DNA of 64,000 nucleotides from an uncultured Bacilli bacterium (GCA_934183165.1 CAKPRZ010000003.1:62001-126000); one strand, 5' to 3'; positions 33,405 through 43,449 are shown, numbered from the stretch's first letter. Program-made: numbers and translations. The notes: generated by a model not told the origin, from the letters alone.

Positions 33405-36234
33405 TAAAAAGAATAATAGGGTTACAAGAACAAGATATAAAAGAAAAAAAATAAATTTCTCTTTAACAGATCCAATTACGCTATTAGCATTAGTTATTGT
33501 AATTGGAGGTGCCATTAGTTTAAAACTAATGGGGCTTTATTTCACTATATTCTTAATTGTGGGAATAATTGGTATAATACTTTTATCAAAACTAGTGAAT
33601 AAGCTTACAAAAAACGGGCAAAGGAAAGGACTTGCTAATACACTAATCATTTTGTTTTTAGTTTTTTGTATTTCTGGTATAGTCCTAGTTGGAGGGTTCT
33701 TCTTATATATCATTAAGGAAGCCCCAGAATTTGATGTTAAAAAGCTTAATAACTCTGAATCGACTTTAGTTTATGATTCAAAAGGTAGTTTAATTGCTGA
33801 ATTAGGTGCAGAAAAACGTGAAAACATAACTTATAACGAAATGAGTGAAGTATTAATAGATGCAATTATCGCAACTGAAGATTCTAGATTCTTCCAACAC
33901 AACGGTTTTGATGGAGCAAGATTTTTAAAAGCCTCTGCTGGACAGGTTGTTTATAAATTACTTGGAAAAAGTGCTAATGCTGGTGGAGCATCAACTTTAT
34001 CAATGCAAGTTATAAAAAATAGCTTTACATCTAAAGAAGCAAGAGGATTTGAAGGTATAAAAAGAAAGTTTACTGATATTTATTTATCTGTATTTAAACT
34101 TGAAAAGAATTATACAAAACAAGAAATTATTGAATTTTATGCAAACAACCATTTTTTAGGTGCTAATGCTTATGGCGTTGAACAGGCAGCCAAAACATAT
34201 TTTGGAAAAAGTGCATCAGAATTAAATCTAGCTGAAGCCTCACTTATTGTAGGATTGTTTAAGGCCCCTACTAACTATAATCCTTATACTAATCCAGATG
34301 CTGCAACTAAAAGAAGAAGTACTGTTTTAAATTTAATGTATAATCATGGATATATAACTAAAGAAGAACGTGATATAGCAAATTCAATTCCAGTTGAAAG
34401 TTTATTAGTTGGTACTAGTAATGAAACACTTGAATTTCAAGGATATATAGATACTGTTGTAAAAGAATTAAGTGATAAATATAAAGTTAATCCGTATAAT
34501 ACACCAATGTTAATCTATACTAATATGGATACAAAAAAACAAAGAGAAGTAAATAAGATATTTAATGGTGAAACATTTAAATGGGAAAATAGTTATATAC
34601 AAGCAGGAATTGCTGCTGTTGATGTAAAAACAGGAAAAGTTATTGCTATTGGTACTGGTCGTAATAGAAATGGAATTGGTACTTATAACTTTGCTACTGA
34701 TATTGATAGACAAATTGGTTCTACTGCAAAACCAGTTATTGACTATGCCCCAGGAATGGAATATTTAAACTGGTCAACATATACAATATTTAATGATTCA
34801 AGACATACCTACTCAGATGGTAAAGAAATCAGAAACTCTGATAGAGGTTACATGGGTAATATAACCCTAAGGACTGCCCTAGCCCAATCAAGAAACGTTC
34901 CTGCTTTGAAAGCATTCCAAGCTGTTATGAAAGAAATAGGAAAAGATAAATATAAAGCATTCGTAGAAAGTTTTGGTATAAAGACAGAAAGTTATTTCCA
35001 CGAGGCACACTCAATTGGTTCGTTTAATGGATCTAATCCGCTAACAATGGCTGCTGCCTATGCAGTATTTGCGAATGGTGGATATTATTACAAACCATAT
35101 ACCGTAAATAAAATTGTATATCGTAATACTGGTGAAGTTATTGAAAGTGAACCAGATGGTAAAAGAATTATCAGTGACTCAACTGCATTTATGATTACTG
35201 ATTCACTAGTTACTGCAGTTCAAAGTGGTTTAAGTGGTGCTGCAAAAATAAGTGGATATAACATTGCTGCTAAAACTGGTACAACAAACTACTCTTCTGC
35301 TGATGCAAAGAAATTAGGAGTTCCATCTAACGCTGTTCCAGATGCATGGATAATAGGATATGATGCCAATACATCCATCGGAATGTGGTATGGTTGTGAA
35401 AAGGTAGACAAAAAGCATTATCTGACATCCGCAAGTGCTGGAACACAAAGGAAAAAACTATTTAATGCTGTTGGAAAAGTCATCTTAGATAAGAATACAA
35501 ATTTCAATGTTCCAGATAGCGTTGTAAAAGTTGGCGTTGAAAAAGGAAGTAATCCTGCTAGACTTGCAAGTGATTCTACTCCAGCAAGCAGAATTACTTA
35601 TGAATATTTCAAGAAGGGTACAGAACCTACTGAAACATCAGTTAAATACTCATCGCTTAAAAATGTTACAAATTTAAAAGGCACATATAATGCATCTGAT
35701 ATGAGTATGAAATTAACTTGGAATCCAACAACATCTAAAGCTGATGAAGAAGATGACACTTATGGTCCTTTAGGTTACAAAATATACAAGGATAATAATT
35801 ATATTGCATTTACAACAGATACTAGTTATACAATGTATAATGTTTCTAACCCTGGTGGTACATATAAAGTGGTTACAACTTATAAAAATTATAGTGATAA
35901 TGCCAGTTCAGGAACAACATATGTTTATAATACAGAAGCTCCAACACCAAGTGTTAAAATATATAGTTCTTCACTTAAATATTCTTCATCTACCTACTCC
36001 ATTGGTGATACATTAGCTTCATATGATAGAAACCCAAGTAGTAATGATGTTATAGTTTACTTAAATAAAAAGGATGTTACTTCAACGGCATCAATAGATG
36101 TCAATATAACTAATTCAGCTGGTGAGAACGTCTCTACTATAGATAGTACAGTTGCTGATTCGTATACTGTTACTTATACTATTAATTGTGATACTTATAC
36201 TAAAGTATTAACAAGAACCATAAAAGTAGAATAA
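33394..36234 (+). CDS. class A penicillin-binding protein (PBP1)
   Basis: The 946-residue bifunctional enzyme has membrane helices near the N-terminus (two or three before residue 110). The glycosyltransferase domain has EDSRFFQHNGFD with the catalytic Glu and GGASTLSMQVIKN. The transpeptidase domain has STAKP (SxxK), SRN (SxN) and AKTGTT (KTG). Fibronectin-like beta domains follow the transpeptidase. It polymerises and crosslinks peptidoglycan. It is translationally coupled to recU. Confidence 0.96.
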   Translation: MTNNKKNNRVTRTRYKRKKINFSLTDPITLLALVIVIGGAISLKLMGLYFTIFLIVGIIGIILLSKLVNKLTKNGQRKGLANTLIILFLVFCISGIVLVGGFFLYIIKEAPEFDVKKLNNSESTLVYDSKGSLIAELGAEKRENITYNEMSEVLIDAIIATEDSRFFQHNGFDGARFLKASAGQVVYKLLGKSANAGGASTLSMQVIKNSFTSKEARGFEGIKRKFTDIYLSVFKLEKNYTKQEIIEFYANNHFLGANAYGVEQAAKTYFGKSASELNLAEASLIVGLFKAPTNYNPYTNPDAATKRRSTVLNLMYNHGYITKEERDIANSIPVESLLVGTSNETLEFQGYIDTVVKELSDKYKVNPYNTPMLIYTNMDTKKQREVNKIFNGETFKWENSYIQAGIAAVDVKTGKVIAIGTGRNRNGIGTYNFATDIDRQIGSTAKPVIDYAPGMEYLNWSTYTIFNDSRHTYSDGKEIRNSDRGYMGNITLRTALAQSRNVPALKAFQAVMKEIGKDKYKAFVESFGIKTESYFHEAHSIGSFNGSNPLTMAAAYAVFANGGYYYKPYTVNKIVYRNTGEVIESEPDGKRIISDSTAFMITDSLVTAVQSGLSGAAKISGYNIAAKTGTTNYSSADAKKLGVPSNAVPDAWIIGYDANTSIGMWYGCEKVDKKHYLTSASAGTQRKKLFNAVGKVILDKNTNFNVPDSVVKVGVEKGSNPARLASDSTPASRITYEYFKKGTEPTETSVKYSSLKNVTNLKGTYNASDMSMKLTWNPTTSKADEEDDTYGPLGYKIYKDNNYIAFTTDTSYTMYNVSNPGGTYKVVTTYKNYSDNASSGTTYVYNTEAPTPSVKIYSSSLKYSSSTYSIGDTLASYDRNPSSNDVIVYLNKKDVTSTASIDVNITNSAGENVSTIDSTVADSYTVTYTINCDTYTKVLTRTIKVE

Positions 36235-36235
36235 C

Positions 36236-36267
36236 AAAAAGGTCTTAAGGAAACTTAAGGCCTTTTT
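36236..36267. terminator. bidirectional terminator between PBP1 and the ZIP transporter
   Basis: AAAAAGGTCTTAAG and CTTAAGGCCTTTTT pair over 14 positions (one T-G pair) around GAAA, with T runs in both directions. Confidence 0.93.
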
Positions 36268-37003
36268 AAATGACAAAATGAACTATTCCCATGAGAAGGA
36301 TACCTATTATAAAAAAAATTATTATATACTTACCTTTGCAATAATTATATGCGTTCGGTAATAATTCTTCTATTGATAATAAAATCATTATACCTGCTAT
36401 AATAGCATATAAAAAATTTAAAAAATAATTTATATTTATGTTTTTTAAAAAAGCAAAGGCTATTACTGCTCCAAAAAATTCCGAAATACCTGATATAAAA
36501 GTGTAACAAATAGCTAATATCTTGCTGTTTTTACTAAAATAAATAGGAACCGATATACTTATACCTTCTGGAATATTATGAAGTGCTATTGCCAAAGCTA
36601 ATGAAATACCTAATTTTGTATTATTACTAGTTGTTAAGAAAGTAGCAATTCCTTCTGGAATATTATGTAATATAATAGCAATCATAGAAAAAATTCCTAC
36701 TTTATAAAGTTTATTATCATAGTTAGATGGCAATACTTTGTTTATGAAAGTTGATATTATAATACCTATTGTTAGAAATAATATGACAAGAGCAATACTT
36801 AATAATGGGTAAAAGAACTGATTAAGTCCAATTATGGATGTTGGAATAAGATCTAATAAACTGACTGATATCATCACACCGGAGGCGAAAGACAACGAAC
36901 AACCAATAACCTTATTAGTATTCTTAAATTTAATAAACAAAGGAACAACACCTAATAATGTTGAAATACCAGCAAGAAAACTAATAACAAAAGCAAAGTT
37001 CAT
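36266..37003 (-). CDS. ZIP family metal transporter
   Basis: The 245-residue protein has eight membrane helices. The metal-binding motifs are duplicated HNIPEG sites: HNIPEGIATF in helix IV and HNIPEGISIS in helix V, as in ZupT-type importers of Zn2+ and other divalent ions. The start has GGTGATA upstream. Substrate preference cannot be decided from sequence. Confidence 0.92.
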   Translation of the reverse strand: MNFAFVISFLAGISTLLGVVPLFIKFKNTNKVIGCSLSFASGVMISVSLLDLIPTSIIGLNQFFYPLLSIALVILFLTIGIIISTFINKVLPSNYDNKLYKVGIFSMIAIILHNIPEGIATFLTTSNNTKLGISLALAIALHNIPEGISISVPIYFSKNSKILAICYTFISGISEFFGAVIAFAFLKNININYFLNFLYAIIAGIMILLSIEELLPNAYNYCKGKYIIIFFIIGILLMGIVHFVI

Positions 37004-37046
37004 ATTATCACCATTTAATTATATGAAATTAAAAAGATAAAACAAC

Positions 37047-37670
37047 TTATTTATTTGTTTTACCTTTTTTGCATATCTCTCTTAATTGACAAGTACTACA
37101 TTCAGGCTTCATTGCTTTACAATAGTATCTTCCAAAAAGTACTAATTGATGATGTGTTCTAATCCATTTTTCCTCTGGAATTGCTTTCATTAATTTTTTT
37201 TCAACAGTTAATACATTATCATTTGTCTTAGCTATACCTAACCTCTTACTAACTCTTTCAACATGGGTATCAACAGCAAATGAAGGAATATTATATATAA
37301 CACCTAACACAACATTAGCACTTTTTCTACCAACTCCAGGTATTCTTTCTAATTCTGAATGGGTTTTAGGCACAACACCATTATAATCTGTTAACAATGT
37401 TCTAGCAATCTCTTTAACAAAAAATGCTTTTTTATTAAATGTACCAATTGGCTTTATTATTCTTTTTATATCCTCGATATCAGCATTACATAAGTCATTT
37501 AAAGTCTTATATTTATCAAATAGAATTGTAGTTACCTCATTTACCCTTTTATCAGTTGTTTGGGCACTTAGTACAACCGCCATTAACAACTCATAATCTT
37601 TTGAATAGTTTAATTCGCATTTTGGATTTGGAATTATTTGATCTAAGTAATCTAATATTTTTTCTATCAT
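37047..37670 (-). CDS. nth: endonuclease III
   Basis: The 207-residue protein has the helix-hairpin-helix LERIPGVGRKSANVVLG with catalytic Lys, the catalytic Asp in FAVDTHVERVSKRLG and a C-terminal [4Fe-4S] loop CKAMKPECSTCQLREIC. It removes oxidised pyrimidines and nicks the abasic site. Its ATG overlaps the TGA of dnaD (ATGA), as in the conserved dnaD-nth pair. Confidence 0.96.
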   Translation of the reverse strand: MIEKILDYLDQIIPNPKCELNYSKDYELLMAVVLSAQTTDKRVNEVTTILFDKYKTLNDLCNADIEDIKRIIKPIGTFNKKAFFVKEIARTLLTDYNGVVPKTHSELERIPGVGRKSANVVLGVIYNIPSFAVDTHVERVSKRLGIAKTNDNVLTVEKKLMKAIPEEKWIRTHHQLVLFGRYYCKAMKPECSTCQLREICKKGKTNK

Positions 37671-38320
37671 TCGTCATCCTCTAACCAGTTATATTCAAAC
37701 ACTTCTACTTTATCATTCTTTTTGTGAAATTTTTTACGGTTATTTTCTACATCTTTAGCATTTTTAAAACCTTTCTTTTGCCATTCATAAAGAATTTTGT
37801 CTATATATCTTAAATTGCTAACCCCATTAAATGTTGCTTCTTTTAATGCTTCTTTTATTAATTCATCACTTATACCATTTTCATGCCAAGCCTGTATTAT
37901 TTCATATTCTATTGGGCTTAATACTCTGCCAAACTCTTTTTCTATTAAATCAAAAATTGAGTTATCATAAATAGTAGTCTCTTTTCTCTCATCTATCAAT
38001 AATAATGATATCTTATCATAAAAGTATTTGAGTGAAAGATATTCCTCACTAACGTTTTTATCGTTTTTTATTATTTCAAAAGAAATTAATTTTTTAGAAC
38101 TCAAAGTATCAACATAAAGCAATACTTCTTTTATAGTTATTCCAAATTCATCAGCTATTTTTTGGGGATTAAATATTATTCTTTCATCTAAATTATATAA
38201 ATACATCAAAAAAAAGAAAGTTTCAAAATCAATATCTAATTTTGGTAATAGTTTATAAATATACATCGGTATAACTATGTTTTTGCTGCTAATCAAATTC
38301 ATAAACTCATTCTTTTTCAT
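37667..38320 (-). CDS. dnaD: DnaD-like replication initiation protein
   Basis: The 217-residue protein has an N-terminal winged helix (DDH1, about 15-95) and a C-terminal DDH2 domain (about 125-195) with the YxxxIxxxWxxxG-type end (RYIDKILYEWQKKGFKNAKDV). DnaD helps load the helicase at oriC. It overlaps the cca stop and the nth start by ATGA in each case, so all three are translationally coupled. Confidence 0.9.
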   Translation of the reverse strand: MKKNEFMNLISSKNIVIPMYIYKLLPKLDIDFETFFFLMYLYNLDERIIFNPQKIADEFGITIKEVLLYVDTLSSKKLISFEIIKNDKNVSEEYLSLKYFYDKISLLLIDERKETTIYDNSIFDLIEKEFGRVLSPIEYEIIQAWHENGISDELIKEALKEATFNGVSNLRYIDKILYEWQKKGFKNAKDVENNRKKFHKKNDKVEVFEYNWLEDDE

Positions 38321-39420
38321 ATTAATCCCCCTAAATAATTTTTACAAATATAATCCTTCAACGATTTATTATTGTTATCTAACTCTCCATTTAAAATCTT
38401 AGTCTCAAGGTCACAATATACGTCACTAATATATTTACCAGGCTTTTTTTCAAACATCTTCATAATTTCTTCACTAGTAATTAAAATATCATTTCTAGTC
38501 TTAATAGGAAGCTTATTATATTCACTAACAACTAAAAGATTATCATTACCTTTATTTATTGCCGCAATACTATTAACATAAGGTCCATATTTATATAAGA
38601 CTTTTTTATCTAAATTATTATATTTAGATACTTCCTTTATCTTCTTTATTAAATCCTTTTCATTTTTAGTAAATGGATAATTATTACTAACATTTATCGA
38701 TGACCATACTCCAACTAAATCCCCCGACAACTTTATTTCACTTAAGTTCTTAATTTCTAATTCTTTATCTAATCCTAATTTCATTAATAGTTCAACACCA
38801 TATTTAGCATTTTTAGATATAAATATTTTATCAAGTTCTGACTTTTTTCTATTATATGATATATTTGATAAATACTTCTTAGTTTCAACAATTGCCGCTT
38901 CTACTTCATTATCAAGCCTAAAGTTCAAAACAGTCGCAAATCTAATAGCTCTAAGGATTCTCAATGCGTCTTCACTAAATTTATCAACGCTATTTCCAAC
39001 GGTCTTGATAACATGATTAATAATATCAACCTTACCATCTAATAAATCGATTATTTTGCCGTTACAATCCATACATAATGTATTAATTGTAAAGTCTCTT
39101 CTTTTTAAATCTTCCAATAAATCATTTATATACTCAATTTCAACAGGCTTTCTATTATTAAAATACGTTAATTCTTTACGAAACGTAGTTATTTCAAAAC
39201 GAATTTTATCTGAAATTACAGTTATAGAACCATATAATTCATTTGGCAAAAAAGAATTCGGAAAAATTTCTTTTATTTGCTTTGGTGTTGCGTTTGTTGC
39301 GATATCTACATCAGAAGAACCCTTACCCAATATATAATCTCTAACAAATCCACCAACAATATAAGCATCATATCCATTTTTTTTTATGATTTGTAATACT
39401 TTTAAAGCAACCTCTAGCAT
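38317..39420 (-). CDS. cca: CCA-adding tRNA nucleotidyltransferase
   Basis: The 367-residue class II enzyme has the GGFVRDYILGKGSSDVDIAT catalytic motif with the two metal aspartates (about residues 22-41), RRDFTINTL and the RxxRFA neck motif (ILRAIRFATVL). It adds or repairs the CCA end of tRNA. The usual C-terminal region is somewhat short. GGAGGAATGAG precedes the start. Confidence 0.93.
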   Translation of the reverse strand: MLEVALKVLQIIKKNGYDAYIVGGFVRDYILGKGSSDVDIATNATPKQIKEIFPNSFLPNELYGSITVISDKIRFEITTFRKELTYFNNRKPVEIEYINDLLEDLKRRDFTINTLCMDCNGKIIDLLDGKVDIINHVIKTVGNSVDKFSEDALRILRAIRFATVLNFRLDNEVEAAIVETKKYLSNISYNRKKSELDKIFISKNAKYGVELLMKLGLDKELEIKNLSEIKLSGDLVGVWSSINVSNNYPFTKNEKDLIKKIKEVSKYNNLDKKVLYKYGPYVNSIAAINKGNDNLLVVSEYNKLPIKTRNDILITSEEIMKMFEKKPGKYISDVYCDLETKILNGELDNNNKSLKDYICKNYLGGLI

Positions 39421-39462
39421 CTCATTCCTCCAAACTAATTATATCATCTTTTAGACAAAAAT

Positions 39463-39485
39463 AAAACAGAACCAAGTTCTGTTTT
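39463..39485. terminator. terminator of hup
   Basis: AAAACAGAAC and GTTCTGTTTT form a 10-bp stem with a CAA loop directly after the HU gene, followed by ATTTTTG on the minus strand. Confidence 0.9.
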
Positions 39486-39492
39486 AATGCTT

Positions 39493-39765
39493 TTAGTTAA
39501 CTGATTCTTTTAAAGCAGTTCCAGCTTTGAAAGTAACTGCATTTCTAGCAGGGATTACAACTGTAGCACCAGTTTGTGGGTTACGTCCGTTTCTTTCTCC
39601 TCTTTTAGAAACTGCGAATGTTCCGAATCCAGCTACAGGTACTTTTTTACCTTCTTTTAAAGCTCCTGTAATTGTTGCGAAAGTTGCATCAATTGCACGA
39701 GTTGCATCAGCTTTTGTTAAACCAGCTGCTGTAGCTACTGCTTCTACTAATTCAGATTTTTTCAT
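39493..39765 (-). CDS. hup: HU family nucleoid protein
   Basis: The 90-residue protein is a canonical HU monomer: N-terminal helices (KSELVEAVATAAGLTKADATRAID), the FGTFAVSKRGERNGRNPQTG beta arm and terminal KAGTALKESVN. It bends and compacts DNA as a homodimer. Its position directly downstream of spoIVA is the same as hbs in Bacillus, which helps show that the two halves of spoIVA were once a single gene at this site. Confidence 0.97.
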   Translation of the reverse strand: MKKSELVEAVATAAGLTKADATRAIDATFATITGALKEGKKVPVAGFGTFAVSKRGERNGRNPQTGATVVIPARNAVTFKAGTALKESVN

Positions 39766-39880
39766 TTTATATTACCTCCGTATATTATGTTAAGCACATT
39801 ATGCTTACATATACAGAATAGCATGAAAGCAGCACAAAATCAAGTATATTAAGTAAATTATTCAACATAATCCATTGCTT

Positions 39881-40996
39881 TTACAAGACAATTGCTATCA
39901 TATTACTACTTCCTTTGTTAACTACTTTAGTTAAAGTGTTTTGTAACTTAAATCTAATATTATCTGGCATTAAACTTATTTTGGATTGAATACCTTCTTG
40001 AACAATCACATCTAAACTTCGGCCAAATATTTCACTCTTCCATATATTCTGTGGATCTGTTTCATAATCCTTCATTAAGTAGTTAATAAGTTCCTTACTT
40101 TGAAGTTCACTACCTATTATAGGTTCAAATGTTGATTGAACATCTACCCTAATCATGTGAATTGATGGTGCTACAGCTTTTAATTTAACTCCATATCTTG
40201 TTCCCTGTTTTATAATTTCTGGAGTATCAAGCTTCATATCAGCTAGTGTAGGAGATGCTACCCCATATCCTGTTTGTTTTACCATTTTTAAAGCATATTT
40301 GATTTGATCATATTCGTTCTTTGCTTCATTGTATTCTTGGAATAAAGACAATAATTCGGCTTTATTTTTTACATCTATCTTGATAATATCGGTTAGAACT
40401 TTATTATATAAATCTTTTGGAGATTCTAAAGTAATAACTACTTCACCTGTTGCTGGATCAACATTGGATAAATAAGCTTTTTCTATATATTCATTTCCTA
40501 AAAAATGACTAGTAATATTTTCAATATCTCTTAGTTTATCAACTTCTACGACACTTTCTTTAATACATTCTATATATTTCTTTTTAACTTCATGACTAGA
40601 ACTTAATATTGCTATCCATTCTGGCATATTAACTTTTACTTCAATCACAGGGAATTCATATAAAGCTTCTCTTAATATATCTGTAATATCACGATCGCTC
40701 ATAGTCTCTACACTTATTGGCAACACTGGTACATTATATTCTTCCCTAAGTGACTGAGCAAGTCGTTCTGTTTCAGGCAAAGTTGGATGAGTCGTATTCA
40801 AAACAACTATAAATGGTTTACCAATTTCTTTTAATTCTGTAATTACCCTTTCTTCAGCTTCTAAATAATCACTTCTTTCAAATTCACCAATTGAACCATC
40901 TGTAGTCATAACAATTCCTATAGTTGAATGATCTTTTATTACTTTTTCTGTTCCAACTTCAGCCGCTTCAACAAAAGGTATTTCTTCATCATACCA
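39881..40996 (-). pseudogene. spoIVA: spoIVA 3' part, separated from its start by a 16.4-kb element
   Basis: From the TGG codon at 40996-40994 this strand reads WYDEEIPFVEAAEVGTEKV and continues to a complete SpoIVA C-terminus (KLKAVAPSIHMIRVDVQS, MPDNIRFKLQNTLTKVVNKG). It covers the rest of the GTPase-like domain, the middle domain and the C-terminal oligomerisation domain. The open frame continues upstream of TGG into element sequence without SpoIVA similarity (MIHCLIAIFRNTRGYH). SpoIVA polymerises on the forespore to found the coat. As it stands the gene cannot give the full protein; joining to 57354-57716 would restore 491 codons. The label is 'interrupted', probably repairable, not decayed. 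Confidence 0.95.
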
Positions 40997-41020
40997 GTAC
41001 GAACTGTTTTTGTGATACCC
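40994..41020. other. attachment site, spoIVA 3' side of the element
   Basis: On the spoIVA strand the sequence is GGGTATCACA (41020-41011), 14 bases, then TGG (40996-40994) and the resuming gene. The 10-bp arm is an inverted copy of the arm at the other end. The TGG is the only sequence shared with the other junction, as expected for a serine recombinase. Confidence 0.85.
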
Positions 41021-41063
41021 TCTTGTATTTCTAAAAATTGCAATTAAGCAATGTATCATTTTT

Positions 41064-42650
41064 TTATACTAATACTTCACTTTTTTTAATTCTATAATGA
41101 ATTTCTAGTTTTTTGTCTTTTGTTACGTATATCTTATCAATTAATTTATTCATAATTTCTTTTGTTGGATTTTCCATATTTAAAAACTTATTAATAATTT
41201 CTAAATATTCTACATAACAATTTGAATCTTCTTCTATACTTGAAATTTCATTTTTTAATATTTCTAATTTTTCATTTGCAGTCTTAATTTCATCTTCAGT
41301 AATATTAAATAGTCTAGTGTATGTTTCTACACTTATTATATTGTTAAACTTATCATCATATAAAGAATCTTGTTTTCTTTTTAAATCTTCTATTTTGTAA
41401 TTTAATTCTTCTATTTTTTTTAGTTTATTTTGTCTTGGGTCAATATACTCACTTTTAATAATACTTTCAAATTCTTCTTTATCCTCAATATACTTATTTG
41501 CCATATTACTTAATTTATCATAGACAGTTTTTTCTAGTTTTGTATAATTAATATAGTGGGAAAAACATATATCATACTTACTAAACTTACGATAGTTATT
41601 ACAATTCATTGTTATTCTATCTCTTTTTTTATCATAACTAATACTCATTCTAGCACCACAGTCTTTACAATAAACTAGGTCAGATAATACATATTCTACA
41701 TTTCTACGTTCTGGATTATAAGTATTAGAAGAATCTTTAATGGATTGTGCTATTTCAAAAGTTTTTTTATCGATAATTGCTTCGTGAGCATTTTCTTTTA
41801 TGCACCATTCATTTTCTGGAACACTTTTTCTTTTTTTGATTTTATAATTAACTTTTTGAAATTTGTGTTGTATTAAATCTCCAATATAAACTCTATTTTT
41901 AATAATATTACTTATAGATGTGTGTTTCCATATTTCAGGATGGTCAAATTTATTTAATTTTGAACCAGAATATTTAAACATAATAGGTGTAGGTAATTCT
42001 TCTCTTGTTAGTATTTCAGCAATCCCAGAACTACCATAACCTGCTACATATAAATCAAATATTCTTTTTACAACAGGAGCAGAATTTGGATCAGGTATTA
42101 ACTGATGTTTATTGTTTGGGTCTCTCATATATCCATAAGGAGCAGAACTACCACAAAATTTACCATCTTTTTTCATTTGAAGTAAATTAGAGCGAACTTT
42201 TTTTGAAATATCTTTTGCATACATATCATTCATACTTAATTTAAATGGCATCATATCAGAACCACTTGTTTCATAAAAAGTATCTATATCATCATTTACG
42301 GCAATATATCTAACATCATTTTCTGGAAAGTATGTTTCAACATAATATCCCGTCATAATATGATCACGACCTAATCTTGATAAGTCTTTTGTTATAACCA
42401 TATTAATTTTTCCTTTTTCAATGTCATTTAACATTCTTTTAAAATCTGGCCGTTCAAAATTAGTACCCGTATAACCATCATCTATATAAATATCAACTGC
42501 AACTAAATTTTGTGCTTTTAAATAGCCAATTAATAGACTTCTTTGATTAGTAACGCTTTCTGATTCCATGTCGTCACCATCTTCTCTTGATAATCTTATA
42601 TAAATAGCTATTTTAAATATTGTATTGTCTATTGTATATCTATTATACAT
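41064..42650 (-). CDS. large serine recombinase of the spoIVA element
   Basis: The 528-residue protein has the resolvase domain (IYIRLSREDGDD with catalytic S21, ITKDLSRLGRD), the Recombinase domain (about 165-280), a zinc ribbon (CKDCGARM ... CNNY) and a coiled-coil motif. The stop is 68 bp from the spoIVA junction, a position like spoIVCA in skin. It most likely performs both integration and excision. The gene starts two bases after the small gene 42652-42846, with AAAGGAG within that gene's end. A candidate sigma-E promoter lies before the pair. Confidence 0.93.
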   Translation of the reverse strand: MYNRYTIDNTIFKIAIYIRLSREDGDDMESESVTNQRSLLIGYLKAQNLVAVDIYIDDGYTGTNFERPDFKRMLNDIEKGKINMVITKDLSRLGRDHIMTGYYVETYFPENDVRYIAVNDDIDTFYETSGSDMMPFKLSMNDMYAKDISKKVRSNLLQMKKDGKFCGSSAPYGYMRDPNNKHQLIPDPNSAPVVKRIFDLYVAGYGSSGIAEILTREELPTPIMFKYSGSKLNKFDHPEIWKHTSISNIIKNRVYIGDLIQHKFQKVNYKIKKRKSVPENEWCIKENAHEAIIDKKTFEIAQSIKDSSNTYNPERRNVEYVLSDLVYCKDCGARMSISYDKKRDRITMNCNNYRKFSKYDICFSHYINYTKLEKTVYDKLSNMANKYIEDKEEFESIIKSEYIDPRQNKLKKIEELNYKIEDLKRKQDSLYDDKFNNIISVETYTRLFNITEDEIKTANEKLEILKNEISSIEEDSNCYVEYLEIINKFLNMENPTKEIMNKLIDKIYVTKDKKLEIHYRIKKSEVLV

Positions 42651-42651
42651 T

Positions 42652-42846
42652 TTAGCTCCTTTCGCTAGACAACACTTTCACTTCATTAGTTAAGTTAATT
42701 ATACTATTTTTTTTGTCAGATTTAAATGTTTTTTCAGAATTAATCTTTAAATTCTTATTAATAATATAATACTTATATATACAACTTTTTAAAGCTTCTT
42801 TTAAATCATAGCCATTACTGTCATAAAATTCTAAAGTTTCATACAT
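42652..42846 (-). CDS. small protein co-transcribed with the recombinase, candidate directionality factor
   Basis: A 64-residue protein from the ATG at 42846, which has GGAGG at perfect spacing. It is basic with a helical start (YDLKEALKSCIYKYYIIN). No family is recognised. Being small and directly upstream of the recombinase, it is a reasonable candidate for a recombination directionality factor, the partner that allows a serine integrase to excise. This is inference from position only. Confidence 0.55.
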   Translation of the reverse strand: MYETLEFYDSNGYDLKEALKSCIYKYYIINKNLKINSEKTFKSDKKNSIINLTNEVKVLSSERS

Positions 42847-42867
42847 AAATATTCCTCCACTCATCAA

Positions 42868-42896
42868 ATCTTATGAGTAATGTTTTATAAAAATTA
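42868..42896 (-). promoter_or_regulatory. candidate sigma-E promoter of the recombinase operon
   Basis: On the minus strand TAATTTT (42896-42890) and CATAAGAT (42875-42868) are spaced 14 bp. They match the Bacillus sigma-E consensus (KMATATT, 14-15 bp, CATACAHT) at 6 of 7 and 6 of 8 positions. The start point would fall just before the GGAGG of the small gene. If real, recombinase expression is limited to the mother cell during sporulation. Confidence 0.5.
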
Positions 42897-43370
42897 CTTT
42901 TGTTCAATATCAATCACGCACCTTTCTATCTCTTTATTATTAACACCTTCATTTCTATATTCTTTTAATAATTCTTCCATTTCTCTTTTTTCTTCTTCAG
43001 TTGGAGGTATTGATTCACATATTTTACCATTCCAAACCATAACACCATCAGGATCATATCTAATATGTGGTGCTTTTCTACCATTTGTTATATCATCATA
43101 ATTATCTGTAATATTGATAACTGTTATAAAACTTTGTATTTTATTATTAGATGAATAAAAATTTAAATAACCTTTAACATAAACTCTATTACCTTTAACA
43201 AAAAAATCCTTATATATTTTATAAAGATCTCTTTTAATATCTAAAATAGAATAAGTTTTAGATTTATTAAATTTAGTTGTAGTTAAACTAAATTTAATAT
43301 ATTCATTATTGTTCTCTGTAATGTTATTAATAACACCAGAAATAATTATTTCGTTTATATCTACAATCAT
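42894..43370 (-). CDS. SSB-like OB-fold protein
   Basis: The 158-residue protein starts with strands typical of single-strand DNA-binding proteins: INEIIISGVINNIT, YIKFSLTTTKF, and NRVYVKGYLNFYSSNNK with QSFITVINITD. A charged tail follows with an acidic helix. Plasmids and integrative elements often carry their own SSB. It lies next to the iterons, so a role in replication of the excised element fits. Confidence 0.65.
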   Translation of the reverse strand: MIVDINEIIISGVINNITENNNEYIKFSLTTTKFNKSKTYSILDIKRDLYKIYKDFFVKGNRVYVKGYLNFYSSNNKIQSFITVINITDNYDDITNGRKAPHIRYDPDGVMVWNGKICESIPPTEEEKREMEELLKEYRNEGVNNKEIERCVIDIEQK

Positions 43371-43384
43371 ATATCAGTCCTTTC

Positions 43385-43449
43385 TTTTAATTATTTTAAA
43401 TTTATATTTTTATATATTTTTTATATTTTATTTTAATATTTATTTTATA
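43385..43449. other. 65-bp pure A/T tract, candidate DNA unwinding element
   Basis: All bases from 43385 to 43449 are A or T. It directly adjoins a 22-bp-spaced repeat array, the arrangement of iteron-type replication origins in which Rep bound to the repeats melts the neighbouring A/T tract. Confidence 0.6.

Noticed and set aside
37667..38320. TGA read as Trp (Mycoplasma-type code) in this genome
   Set aside because: TGA ends dnaD and cca in clean ATGA overlaps, and Trp is TGG in all conserved motifs; only the gene at 44366 has an internal TGA.
39881..41059. The 3' spoIVA frame as a complete alternative protein starting at 41059
   Set aside because: Its first residues come from element DNA with no SpoIVA similarity, it lacks Walker A, and the 5' part of the same gene is found 16.4 kb away.
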